The notes beneath the pieces were generated by a model, which saw only the letters and a list, made by a program, of their open reading frames with translations, ran no database searches and was not told where the DNA came from. Shown piece by piece: positions 9,527-16,876 of a stretch of DNA of 64,000 nucleotides (its first letter is position 1; each line of letters opens with the position of its first letter). Where the stretch lies: assembly GCF_014207955.1 (NCBI RefSeq), contig NZ_JACHLK010000005.1, positions 248,001 through 312,000 of the forward strand, given 5' to 3'. Source of the DNA: Acidovorax soli (GTDB lineage: Bacteria; Pseudomonadota; Gammaproteobacteria; Burkholderiales; Burkholderiaceae_C). The position numbers and the translations under genes were made by a program.

Positions 9527-10754
9527 CCGGGTCTCCGAATTTCTGTACCAGGGTCCAGGAGATCACGGCCAGCACCAGCGACCAGAACCAGATGCCGTTG
9601 ACCAGCGGCCACACCGTGCCATCGAGGCGCAGCCCCAGCCAGGCGCCGATGCCGAAGGCCGCCAGCATCATCATGAAGCCATTGAGCGCCGAGGCCACGC
9701 CGGCCGCCTGCGGAAACGGCCCCACCGCACCGCTCTGCCCGCAGGGCTGGTGGACGCCATGGGCCAGCATGAACAGCGCGAACGGCAGCAGCAGCGCCAC
9801 CGGGTGGTGCCAGCCCAGGAAGGCGACCAAGGCCATCAGCGTGCCACCGGCCAGGCTCAGGCCGCCCGCAATGGCCACGGAGCGCTTGAGGCCGAAGCGT
9901 GCCAGCAGCCTGCGGCACAGGAAAGTGCCCGCGAAATAGGCCACACAGACCGACGCCATCGCCCCGCCATACTGCGTGCGCGACAGGCCCAGCACATCGA
10001 TGAACACGAAGGACGAAGAGGCGAGAAAGCTGAACAGCCCGCCATAGGTGGCCGTGGTCTGCAGCGAAAAGGCCCAGAAGGTCGGGGTGCGCAGCACCTG
10101 CAGCCAGGTGGCCACCAGGGTCCGCGGCTGCAGGGCGCGCGGGTTGCGGTGCACCAGGGTCTCGGGCAGGCGCAGGGCCACCAGGGTCAGCGTGGCCACG
10201 GCATACACCGTGAGGGCCGAGAGCGAGGCGCGCCAGCCCAGCCACTCGGCCAGCAGGCCGCCCAGCGGCGCGCAGACGCAGGCCACGATGCCCAGGCCGG
10301 TGAGTGCCTTGGACATGGCGCGCGCGCCTTCGAGCGGGGTGTACAGGTCGCGTACGATGGCGCGCGCGCACATCACCACCGAGCCCATGGCCGCCCCCTG
10401 GGCCACGCGCCACAGGATCAGCAGCGACATGTTGGGCGCCAGCGCGCTGCCGATGGAGGCCACGGTGTAGATGGACAGGCCCGCCAGCAGGATGGGGCGG
10501 CGGCCGAAGCGGTCCGACAGCGGGCCCCAGACCAGCTGCGAGCAGCCGAAGGCCAGCAGCAGGCCGCTGAGCGTGAGCTGGGCCACGGACACGGACGAGC
10601 CCAGGCTGCGCGTGAGCGCCGGCAGGGCCGGCAGGTACAGGTCGGTGGTGACGGGCTGGATGCTCAGCAGCAGGGCCAGGACCAGGATGGCCAGGGCCGA
10701 AGGAATGGCAACGGGCGTGGCCGGATGGCCCGCGGTGGCGAAGGGGGCAGACAT
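9513..10754 (-). CDS. Bcr/CflA-family MFS drug-resistance transporter
   Basis: This 413-residue protein has 12 predicted membrane helices, starting at ATG 10754 ([11 protein letters not shown]). [17 protein letters not shown] in the first helix is the hallmark of the Bcr/CflA group, and [17 protein letters not shown] is the MFS A-loop. These transporters are proton-driven exporters of drugs such as bicyclomycin and chloramphenicol, and Escherichia coli Bcr also influences cysteine export. That is suggestive here because a cysteine-synthase-like gene lies in the same minus-strand cluster. It is the first gene of the cluster and overlaps miaA by 14 bp. Confidence 0.92.
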   Translation of the reverse strand: MSAPFATAGHPATPVAIPSALAILVLALLLSIQPVTTDLYLPALPALTRSLGSSVSVAQLTLSGLLLAFGCSQLVWGPLSDRFGRRPILLAGLSIYTVASIGSALAPNMSLLILWRVAQGAAMGSVVMCARAIVRDLYTPLEGARAMSKALTGLGIVACVCAPLGGLLAEWLGWRASLSALTVYAVATLTLVALRLPETLVHRNPRALQPRTLVATWLQVLRTPTFWAFSLQTTATYGGLFSFLASSSFVFIDVLGLSRTQYGGAMASVCVAYFAGTFLCRRLLARFGLKRSVAIAGGLSLAGGTLMALVAFLGWHHPVALLLPFALFMLAHGVHQPCGQSGAVGPFPQAAGVASALNGFMMMLAAFGIGAWLGLRLDGTVWPLVNGIWFWSLVLAVISWTLVQKFGDPVERA

Positions 10755-10907
10755 ATCTGTCTGAGCGTACCAGAAGGTGCGGGGAAACCCGGGGATGGGG
10801 GCTTCAGGTCGCGTGCACGACATCGGTGCGCCAGGGGCCGCCCTACAGTGCATCGCGGCGCCTTGCGCGGCGCCAGCACCCCCACCACAACAACAGGAGA
10901 CAAGCGC

Positions 10908-12272
10908 ATGCACCACCACCCAGGCGACCCCCGCAGCCGCCTCCCTCGCTCACCGAGCCCATCCAACCCCCTGGCCCGCGCGGTGCTCGCGCTGGCGCTG
11001 GGCAGCCTCCTCGCCACCGCTGTGCAGGCGCAGGCGCCCGCGGCGCCGGCCCTGCCGCCGCCCGAATCGGTCACGCTCGACAAGCTGGGCTACATGGCCA
11101 GCTTCCCGCCCGAAGGCGCCCAGCGTGTGGACCTCAGCAACTCCTACAAGTACCCGCAGATGCGCTGGGCCCTGCAGCACCTGCGCGAACTGCAGCCCAC
11201 GCGCAACATCCGCCGCGGCGCGGCCCCGGTATCGGCGCTGCCGGCCGATCCGCGCCCGCTGGGCGCGGTCTCGTTCGACGACGACAAGGGCCAGCCCATC
11301 ACCGTGGACCAGTGGCTCACGCGCACCTACACGGACGCCATCGTGGTGCTGCACAAGGGCAAGGTGGTGTTCGAGCGCTACGACAACCAGATGAAGCCCT
11401 GGACGCCGCACCTGCTGTTCTCGGTCACCAAGTCCTTCACCGGGCTGATGGCCGCGCAGTTGGCTCACGAGGGCAAGATCGACCCCGCGGCGCTGGTCAC
11501 GAAGTACGTGCCCGAGCTGGCCGATTCAGCCTGGGGCGACATGAAGGTGCGCGAGGTCATGGACATGACCGGGGCCGTGCGCTTCCGCGAGGTCTACACC
11601 GACCCCACGACCGAGATCTTCGGCTACAGCTGGGCCAGCGGCATGCTGCCGCGCCCGCCGGGCTACCAGGGGACGACCACCATCTACGACTTCCTCAAGA
11701 CCCTGAAGAAGGAGGGCGAGCACGGCGAGGGTTTCGTCTACCGCACCGTGCATTCCGAGGTGCTGGGCTGGATCGTCTCGCGTGCCACGGGCAGGCACTG
11801 GGCCGAGCTCATGGGCGAGAACATCTGGCAGAAGCTGGGCATGGAGGAAGACGCCCATGTGATGGTGGACAGCGTGGGCACCCCGCTGCAGGGCGCGGGC
11901 CTGAATGCCACGGCGCGCGACCTGGCGCGCTTTGGCGAAATGCTGCGCCTGGGGGGCACGTTCAATGGCCAGAAGGTCTTCGACAAGGCCGTGATCGACG
12001 ACACCGCCAAGGGCGGCGACCGCGGCAAGTTCCAGTTCCGCGGCATCCAGACCGCGCGGCCTGGCTACAGCTACCGCAACCAGTGGTGGGTGCTGCACAA
12101 CGCCGATGGCGCCTATGAAGCCTCCGGCATCCACGGGCAGATGGTCCATGTGAACCCGGCCGCCGAGATGGTGGTCGTCAAGCTCTCCTCGCACCCCGTG
12201 GCCAGCGCGGCCGCCACGCAGGCGCTCACGCTCAAGGCGTGGTCGGCGCTGGCGCAGGCGGTGCGTCGTTGA
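10908..12272 (+). CDS. class C beta-lactamase-fold serine hydrolase
   Basis: This 454-residue exported protein starts at ATG 10908, six or more bases after AGGAGA. An N-terminal signal sequence contains the hydrophobic stretch ARAVLALALGSLLATAVQAQ. The catalytic SxxK is SVTK at residues 172-175, followed by the tyrosine segment FVYRTVHSEVLGW and a late GIHGQM segment in the place of the usual third motif. The pattern is closest to the 6-aminohexanoate-dimer hydrolase (NylB) and esterase branch and not to true AmpC enzymes, which have YSN and KTG motifs. The natural substrate is unknown. Its 3' end overlaps the convergent lipoprotein gene by 41 bp. Confidence 0.87.
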   Translation: MHHHPGDPRSRLPRSPSPSNPLARAVLALALGSLLATAVQAQAPAAPALPPPESVTLDKLGYMASFPPEGAQRVDLSNSYKYPQMRWALQHLRELQPTRNIRRGAAPVSALPADPRPLGAVSFDDDKGQPITVDQWLTRTYTDAIVVLHKGKVVFERYDNQMKPWTPHLLFSVTKSFTGLMAAQLAHEGKIDPAALVTKYVPELADSAWGDMKVREVMDMTGAVRFREVYTDPTTEIFGYSWASGMLPRPPGYQGTTTIYDFLKTLKKEGEHGEGFVYRTVHSEVLGWIVSRATGRHWAELMGENIWQKLGMEEDAHVMVDSVGTPLQGAGLNATARDLARFGEMLRLGGTFNGQKVFDKAVIDDTAKGGDRGKFQFRGIQTARPGYSYRNQWWVLHNADGAYEASGIHGQMVHVNPAAEMVVVKLSSHPVASAAATQALTLKAWSALAQAVRR

Positions 12273-13143
12273 GGCCCACGAGGGGCGCGGGGTCGCCCTC
12301 GTAGCCCGGCGGCGTGAGCCTAAACAACGAGGCCAGGGCCTCGCGGTAGAGCTCCATGCCCACGTCGTTGGTGTTGTGGTGCGAGCCGCCCTCCACCAGC
12401 ACGAAGCGCTTGGGCTCCTGGGCCGCGTCGTAGAGCTTGCGTCCGAGCGCGGGCAGGATCAGGCTGTCCCTGCTGCCATGCACCACCAGCAGGGGCGAGC
12501 CGATCTCGGCCACCTTGCGCACCGATTCGAAGCGCTGGGTGATCAGGGCCGACACCGGCAGCCAGCCCCACTTGAAGGTGCTGACCACCTCGGCGATGCT
12601 GGTGAAGGTGCCCTCGACCATCACCCCCTTCTCGTCCTGGACCTCGCGCGCCAGGTCGATGGCGATGGCGCCCCCCAGCGAGTGGCCGAAGATGTAACGC
12701 GGGGCCGTGGGGTGGCGCTCGGCCAGCCAGTCCCAGGCGGCGCGTGCGTCCTCGGCGGCCATGGCTTCCGAGGGCAGGCCTTCGCTGCTCTGGCCGAAGC
12801 CGCGGTAGTCCACGGCCAGCACCGAGAAACCAAGTGCATTCATGCGCCGGATCCGCGGCGAGGAGCCGGCCACGTTCCAGCGCGCACCATGCAGGTAGAG
12901 CAGCACCGGTGCATCGGCGCGCTCGGCCGGCATCCACAGCCCGTGCAGGCGCTCGGCCTTGGCCGTGGTGCGCGACGCGAAGGGGATCCACACGTCCTGC
13001 ATGCCCTCGGTGATCCCCGTGCTGCCCCAGCTGCGGTTGCTGGGCTGGAAGATCCATTCGCGCTGCTTGGCATCGAGGGTGGAGCAACCCGCACTGACCG
13101 CCAGGGCCAGCACCAGGGAGAGCAGGAGGGCGGTGCGTTTCAT
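12232..13143 (-). CDS. alpha/beta-hydrolase lipoprotein
   Basis: This 303-residue predicted lipoprotein has a lipobox ending at Cys20 (LAVSAGC). The alpha/beta-hydrolase fold shows the oxyanion segment LYLHGARWN, DYRGFGQS, the nucleophile elbow GHSLGG, the acid in HGSRDSL, and the histidine in EGGSHHNT. It resembles YfhR/BEM46-type hydrolases of unknown substrate. The C-terminal tail is rich in Ala and Pro. Its last 41 bp are antisense to the end of the serine-hydrolase gene. A hairpin region separates it from gdhA upstream on the same strand. Confidence 0.9.
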   Translation of the reverse strand: MKRTALLLSLVLALAVSAGCSTLDAKQREWIFQPSNRSWGSTGITEGMQDVWIPFASRTTAKAERLHGLWMPAERADAPVLLYLHGARWNVAGSSPRIRRMNALGFSVLAVDYRGFGQSSEGLPSEAMAAEDARAAWDWLAERHPTAPRYIFGHSLGGAIAIDLAREVQDEKGVMVEGTFTSIAEVVSTFKWGWLPVSALITQRFESVRKVAEIGSPLLVVHGSRDSLILPALGRKLYDAAQEPKRFVLVEGGSHHNTNDVGMELYREALASLFRLTPPGYEGDPAPLVGLNDAPPAPAPTTP

Positions 13144-13210
13144 GGGTGGAGCAGACTCGCGTGCGGGCCGGAAAGTTCTGCTTTTTCATGCACGCACCGT
13201 GCCTGTTACG

Positions 13211-13237
13211 CAAAAGGGAGGCCAAGCCTGCCTTTTG
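13211..13237. terminator. hairpin downstream of gdhA
   Basis: CAAAAGG at 13211-13217 pairs with CCTTTTG at 13231-13237 and encloses a GGC/GCC inner stem. A second hairpin (TCCCGC against GCGGGA, 13247-13263) lies between it and the gdhA stop. Together they probably end gdhA transcription on the minus strand. There is no long T-tract, so the call is tentative. Confidence 0.4.
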
Positions 13238-13282
13238 TTACCTGTTTCCCGCTTTTGGCGGGATTTTGAGCGCTGTTTTGGG

Positions 13283-14626
13283 TTACACCACGCCTTGGGC
13301 GATCATGGCGTCGGCCACCTTCACGAAGCCTGCCACATTGGCGCCGTCCACATAGCTCACGCTGCCGTCGGCACGCTTGCCGTAGCGCAGGCAGGCGGCG
13401 TGGATGCCCTGCATGATCTGCAGCAGGCGCGCGTCGACCTCTTCGCGCGGCCAGGACAGGCGGGCCGCGTTCTGGCTCATCTCCAGGCCCGAGGTGGCCA
13501 CGCCGCCCGCGTTGCTGGCCTTGCCGGGGGCGTACAGCACGCCCGCCGCCTCGAAGGCCTTGGCGGCTTCGATGGTGGACGGCATGTTGGCGCCTTCGGC
13601 CACGCAGACCACGCCGTTTCGGATCAGCACGGCCGCATCGTCGGCATCGAGTTCGTTCTGCGTGGCGCAGGGCAGGGCCACGTCCACCGGCACATGCCAG
13701 GGGCGCACGCCGGCCTCGAACCGCGCGCCCGTGCGCGCCGCGTAGTCGGCCACGCGGCCATAGTGGTGGTTCTTCACATCCATCAGGATGGCCAGCTTCT
13801 CGGGCGTGAAGCCTTCTTCATCGATGATGGTGCCGCTGGAATCGGACACCGTGACCACCTTGGCGCCCAGCTGCATGGCCTTTTCCACCGCGTACTGCGC
13901 GACGTTGCCCGAGCCCGAGACCGACACGCGCAGCCCATCGAAGCTGCGGCCTTTCTGCTTGAGCATTTCGGCCGCGAAGTACACGGTGCCGTAGCCCGTG
14001 GCCTCGGGTCGGATCAGCGAGCCGCCGAAGGACAGGCCCTTGCCCGTGAACACGCAGTCGGCGCGGTTGCTGAGCTTTTTCATCATGCCGGCCATGAAGC
14101 CCACCTCGCGCCCGCCCACACCGATGTCGCCGGCCGGCACGTCCGTGTCCGCGCCCACATGGCGGAACAGCTCGGTCACGAAGGCCTGGCAAAAGCGCAT
14201 CACCTCGCCGGGGCTCTTGCCCTTGGGGTCGAAGTCCGAACCGCCCTTGCCGCCGCCCATGGGCAGGGTGGTCAGCGCGTTCTTGAAGGTCTGCTCGAAG
14301 GCCAGGAACTTGAGCACCGACAGGTTCACCGAGGGATGGAAGCGCAGCCCGCCCTTGTAGGGGCCGATGGCCATGCTGTGCTGGATGCGGTAGCCGCGGT
14401 TCACCTGCACGCTGCCATGGTCGTCCACCCAGGAGACGCGGAACATCACCACGCGCTCGGGCTCCACCAGGCGCTCCAGCAGGCCATGCTCGGCGTAGCG
14501 CGGGTGCTCGGCGATGAAGGGCCAGAGACTTTCCGTGACTTCTGTAACGGCTTGCAAAAACTCGGGTTGGTGGGGGTTGCGCTGCGCAACCTGGGCCAGG
14601 AAACTGCCTGCGGACTCGTGCTTCAT
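13283..14626 (-). CDS. gdhA: NADP-specific glutamate dehydrogenase
   Basis: This 447-residue enzyme of the hexameric NADP-dependent class converts 2-oxoglutarate and ammonia to glutamate. The start at ATG 14626 (MKHESAGSF) gives the standard length for this class; upstream methionines would add non-conserved sequence. Diagnostic segments are KGGLRFHPSVN, LPMGGGKGGSDFDPKGKS with the catalytic lysine, AGDIGVGGREVGFM, the dinucleotide-binding SGSGNVAQYA, and CATQNELDADDA. The upstream region, shared with glpQ, contains an NtrC-like site and other palindromes, consistent with nitrogen control. Confidence 0.97.
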   Translation of the reverse strand: MKHESAGSFLAQVAQRNPHQPEFLQAVTEVTESLWPFIAEHPRYAEHGLLERLVEPERVVMFRVSWVDDHGSVQVNRGYRIQHSMAIGPYKGGLRFHPSVNLSVLKFLAFEQTFKNALTTLPMGGGKGGSDFDPKGKSPGEVMRFCQAFVTELFRHVGADTDVPAGDIGVGGREVGFMAGMMKKLSNRADCVFTGKGLSFGGSLIRPEATGYGTVYFAAEMLKQKGRSFDGLRVSVSGSGNVAQYAVEKAMQLGAKVVTVSDSSGTIIDEEGFTPEKLAILMDVKNHHYGRVADYAARTGARFEAGVRPWHVPVDVALPCATQNELDADDAAVLIRNGVVCVAEGANMPSTIEAAKAFEAAGVLYAPGKASNAGGVATSGLEMSQNAARLSWPREEVDARLLQIMQGIHAACLRYGKRADGSVSYVDGANVAGFVKVADAMIAQGVV

Positions 14627-14693
14627 GTCAGAAAAATGTCTTTCCAGAAAGAGAGGGTTGGAGATGCCCGGCAAAGGACCGGGTGGCTTGGTT

Positions 14694-14713
14694 ATGTCAA
14701 AAAAACATGACAT
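14694..14713. promoter_or_regulatory. palindrome ATGTCA-N8-TGACAT in the gdhA/glpQ divergent region
   Basis: ATGTCA (14694-14699) and TGACAT (14708-14713) form a perfect 6-bp inverted repeat around an A-rich centre, 68 bp upstream of the gdhA start. Just beyond it lie CATGA/TCATG and TGCAT/ATGCA inverted repeats (14706-14730). This is what a repressor or activator site looks like, but I cannot assign the protein. Confidence 0.45.
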
Positions 14714-14756
14714 CATGCATGGCAATGCACAATTTTGGGGATTATGACGCTTTGAT

Positions 14757-14773
14757 TGCACCAATTTGATGCA
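14757..14773. promoter_or_regulatory. NtrC-like binding site upstream of gdhA
   Basis: TGCACCAATTTGATGCA matches the NtrC enhancer consensus (TGCAC, A/T-rich centre, GTGCA-type half) with one clear deviation in the right half. It lies about 131 bp upstream of the gdhA start and 110 bp upstream of glpQ, a plausible enhancer distance for nitrogen control. I found no convincing sigma-54 -24/-12 promoter on either side, so it may act as a repressor site or be fortuitous. Confidence 0.45.
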
Positions 14774-14882
14774 AAGGTCCTGTGTGTTGCAGTGCCAAGG
14801 CCCCGTGCTGCGATGCGTCATGCAGATGTCACACGCCGACCCCACAGTTCGGCGATTCCAATTCATGAACGAGGAGAAGACG

Positions 14883-16052
14883 ATGCACAACAACGGTTTG
14901 AAAGCCGCTCCCCTGGCCGTGCTCGCAGCCCTGGCCCTGACGGCCTGCGGTGGCGACAACGATTCCAAGTACCCCACGCTCAATGGCGCGACGCCCCTGG
15001 TGGTCGGCCACCGTGGTGCCAGCGGCTACCTGCCCGAGCACACCCTGGAAAGCTACCGCCGCGCCATCGAGCTGGGCGCCGACTTCATCGAGCCCGATCT
15101 CGTGGCCACCAAGGACGGTGTGCTGATCGCGCGCCACGAGCCCAACATCACCTCCACCACCGACGTCGCGCAGCGCCCCGAGTTCGCCAGCCGCAAGACC
15201 GAGAAGATTGTGGACGGCGTGAAAGAACAAGGCTGGTTCGCCAGCGACTTCACGCTGGCCGAGATCAAGACCCTGCGCGCCGTGCAGCCCATGGCCGACC
15301 GCGACCAGTCCAACAACGGCAAGTTCCTGATCCCGACCTACGAAGAAATCATCGAGCTGGCCAAGACCGAAGGCGCCAAGGCCGGTCGCACCGTGGGCGT
15401 GTACACCGAGACCAAGCACCCCACCTACCATGTGGGCCTGAACCTGGCGCTGGAAGACCGCCTGTTGTCCATCCTGGCCAAGAACGGCTACACGGCCAAG
15501 AACTCGCCGGTCATCATCCAGTCCTTCGAGGTCGCCAACCTCAAGTACCTGCGCAGCAAGACCCAGGTGCGCCTGGTGCAGCTGGTGGACGCTGACGACG
15601 TGAAGGCCGATGGCAGCATGTCGCTGGTCGCCCCTTACGACAAGCCCTACGACTTCGCCGTGGCCGGCGATGCCCGCACCTTCGCCAGCCTGCTGACCCC
15701 GGCCGGCCTCAAGGAAGTCAAGACCTACGCCGACGGCATCGGCCCCTGGAAGCCCTACCTGATCCCCTCCAAGCAGGTCGACGCCAACAACGACGGCAAG
15801 CCCGACGACCTGAACGGCGACGGCATCATCGACAACCGCGACCGCGTGATGATGCCCCCGACCGACGTGGTGAAGAACGCGCACGCCGAAGGCCTGTTCG
15901 TGCACCCCTACACCTTCCGCAGCGAGCCCAAGCAACTGGCCTCGGACTTCAAGGGCGATCCCAAGGCCGAGTACAAGCTGTTCTTCAACCTGGGGGTGGA
16001 CGGCCTGTTCAGCGACTTCCCCGACCAAGCCAAGGCGGCGCGCGACAACTGA
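14883..16052 (+). CDS. glpQ: glycerophosphodiester phosphodiesterase lipoprotein
   Basis: This 389-residue enzyme hydrolyses glycerophosphodiesters from phospholipids to glycerol-3-phosphate and an alcohol. ATG 14883 is chosen because GAGGAGA lies just upstream; the in-frame ATG at 14865 would place the ribosome-binding site inside the gene. A lipobox ends at LALTAC, so the protein is probably anchored in the outer membrane. [18 protein letters not shown] (near residue 40) contains the catalytic His and Glu; [11 protein letters not shown] and ARHEPN supply the metal ligands and the second His. An Asp-rich loop, [19 protein letters not shown] (from residue 300), looks like paired calcium-binding loops and is an unusual addition. 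Confidence 0.94.
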   Translation: MHNNGLKAAPLAVLAALALTACGGDNDSKYPTLNGATPLVVGHRGASGYLPEHTLESYRRAIELGADFIEPDLVATKDGVLIARHEPNITSTTDVAQRPEFASRKTEKIVDGVKEQGWFASDFTLAEIKTLRAVQPMADRDQSNNGKFLIPTYEEIIELAKTEGAKAGRTVGVYTETKHPTYHVGLNLALEDRLLSILAKNGYTAKNSPVIIQSFEVANLKYLRSKTQVRLVQLVDADDVKADGSMSLVAPYDKPYDFAVAGDARTFASLLTPAGLKEVKTYADGIGPWKPYLIPSKQVDANNDGKPDDLNGDGIIDNRDRVMMPPTDVVKNAHAEGLFVHPYTFRSEPKQLASDFKGDPKAEYKLFFNLGVDGLFSDFPDQAKAARDN

Positions 16053-16076
16053 TGTTGCCTTCGCCCTGAGCCCGCA

Positions 16077-16100
16077 AGCCCGCCCTGTGCGGGCTTTTTT
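16077..16100 (+). terminator. rho-independent terminator of glpQ
   Basis: AGCCCGC (16077-16083) pairs with GCGGGCT (16089-16095) around a 5-base loop and runs into a T6 tract. It lies 24 bp after the glpQ stop and just before the end of the convergent gene at 16117. Confidence 0.9.
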
Positions 16101-16116
16101 CTTGGCCTGGGGGCTC

Positions 16117-16806
16117 TCAGAAGCCGCGCCGGATACCCGCGCTCAGCAGCGTGCGGCCGCTTTGCCGGCCAATGCTGCCGTCGATTTGCCATTGCGGCGC
16201 CCATTCCCAGCGGGCGCCGGTCTGGAAGGTGGGGGCGCTGCCGCGCTGGCCGAAGGCCTCGGCGTGCACGGTGACGGGGCCGAGTGTGCGTTCGACGGCA
16301 AAGCCCCAGGCGGGGGCCCAGTGGCGTTCGGGCATGCGCAGGGCGCCCAGGTTGGCGTGCAGGGCGCCCCAGGGGGTGGCGCAGGTGCCTATCAGGGTCA
16401 GCGCCAGGGTGTTGTGGGCCGTGTGGCGGGTGTGCACCGCGCCGAAGCTGCTGGCCGCGTTGCAGCCTTCATCCCGGGACGGGCTCCACAGCCACTTGGC
16501 CTGCAGGCCGTGCAGGGTGGCGTGGCCGTCCCGGTCGCGCGCCAGCACGCCGCCCAGCTCGATGCCCTGCCAGGGCGCATAGGCCGGCGCCAGGTAGGCG
16601 CTGCCCCTGGCACCCCGGGTGCCTTCCCACCAGGCTTCCAGCTGGCCCCCGGCGGTCTCGGCGACGCCGGCATCGTCCACGCTGAGCGGGCGCCCTGCCT
16701 CTGCGGGCAGTGAGATGGCCAGGGCTGCGGCCGCGGTGCTCCACCAGCGGGCCTGCCGGGGGCCTGTGCGGGTGGGGCCTGGGAGTCGGGGGTGGCTGCT
16801 GCGCAT
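16117..16806 (-). CDS. putative outer-membrane or secreted protein of unknown function
   Basis: This is a 229-residue predicted exported protein. After a positively charged N-terminus comes a hydrophobic segment, STAAAALAISLPAEA, ending in a plausible signal-peptidase site. The mature start SVDDAGVAETAGGQLEAWWE resembles small outer-membrane proteins of the MetA-pathway/transporter group, whose first strand reads xDDAxxxxxGxxExE. The rest alternates polar and hydrophobic residues as in a beta-barrel, and the chain ends in Phe as barrel proteins usually do. It is 70 bp downstream of mutL on the same strand. Function is unknown. Confidence 0.7.
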   Translation of the reverse strand: MRSSHPRLPGPTRTGPRQARWWSTAAAALAISLPAEAGRPLSVDDAGVAETAGGQLEAWWEGTRGARGSAYLAPAYAPWQGIELGGVLARDRDGHATLHGLQAKWLWSPSRDEGCNAASSFGAVHTRHTAHNTLALTLIGTCATPWGALHANLGALRMPERHWAPAWGFAVERTLGPVTVHAEAFGQRGSAPTFQTGARWEWAPQWQIDGSIGRQSGRTLLSAGIRRGF

Positions 16807-16876
16807 CGTGGTCTTGTCGTTGGCTGAGGAGCACGCCCTTGCGGCCGGCCCCGTTGGCTATGAACCCGGCCGCTCG

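Noticed and set aside
9408..10907. N-terminal extension of the serine hydrolase upstream of 10908
   Set aside because: The extension is antisense to the MFS gene and low in complexity. ATG 10908 has a good ribosome-binding site and a signal peptide directly after it.
12959..14710. 583-residue open frame antisense to gdhA
   Set aside because: The opposite strand encodes an unmistakable glutamate dehydrogenase. The frame is a high-GC shadow rich in His and Gly.
14627..14756. Sigma-54 promoter for gdhA
   Set aside because: The best candidate near 14720-14740 lacks the GG and GC doublets at the required spacing; only the NtrC-like site is supported.
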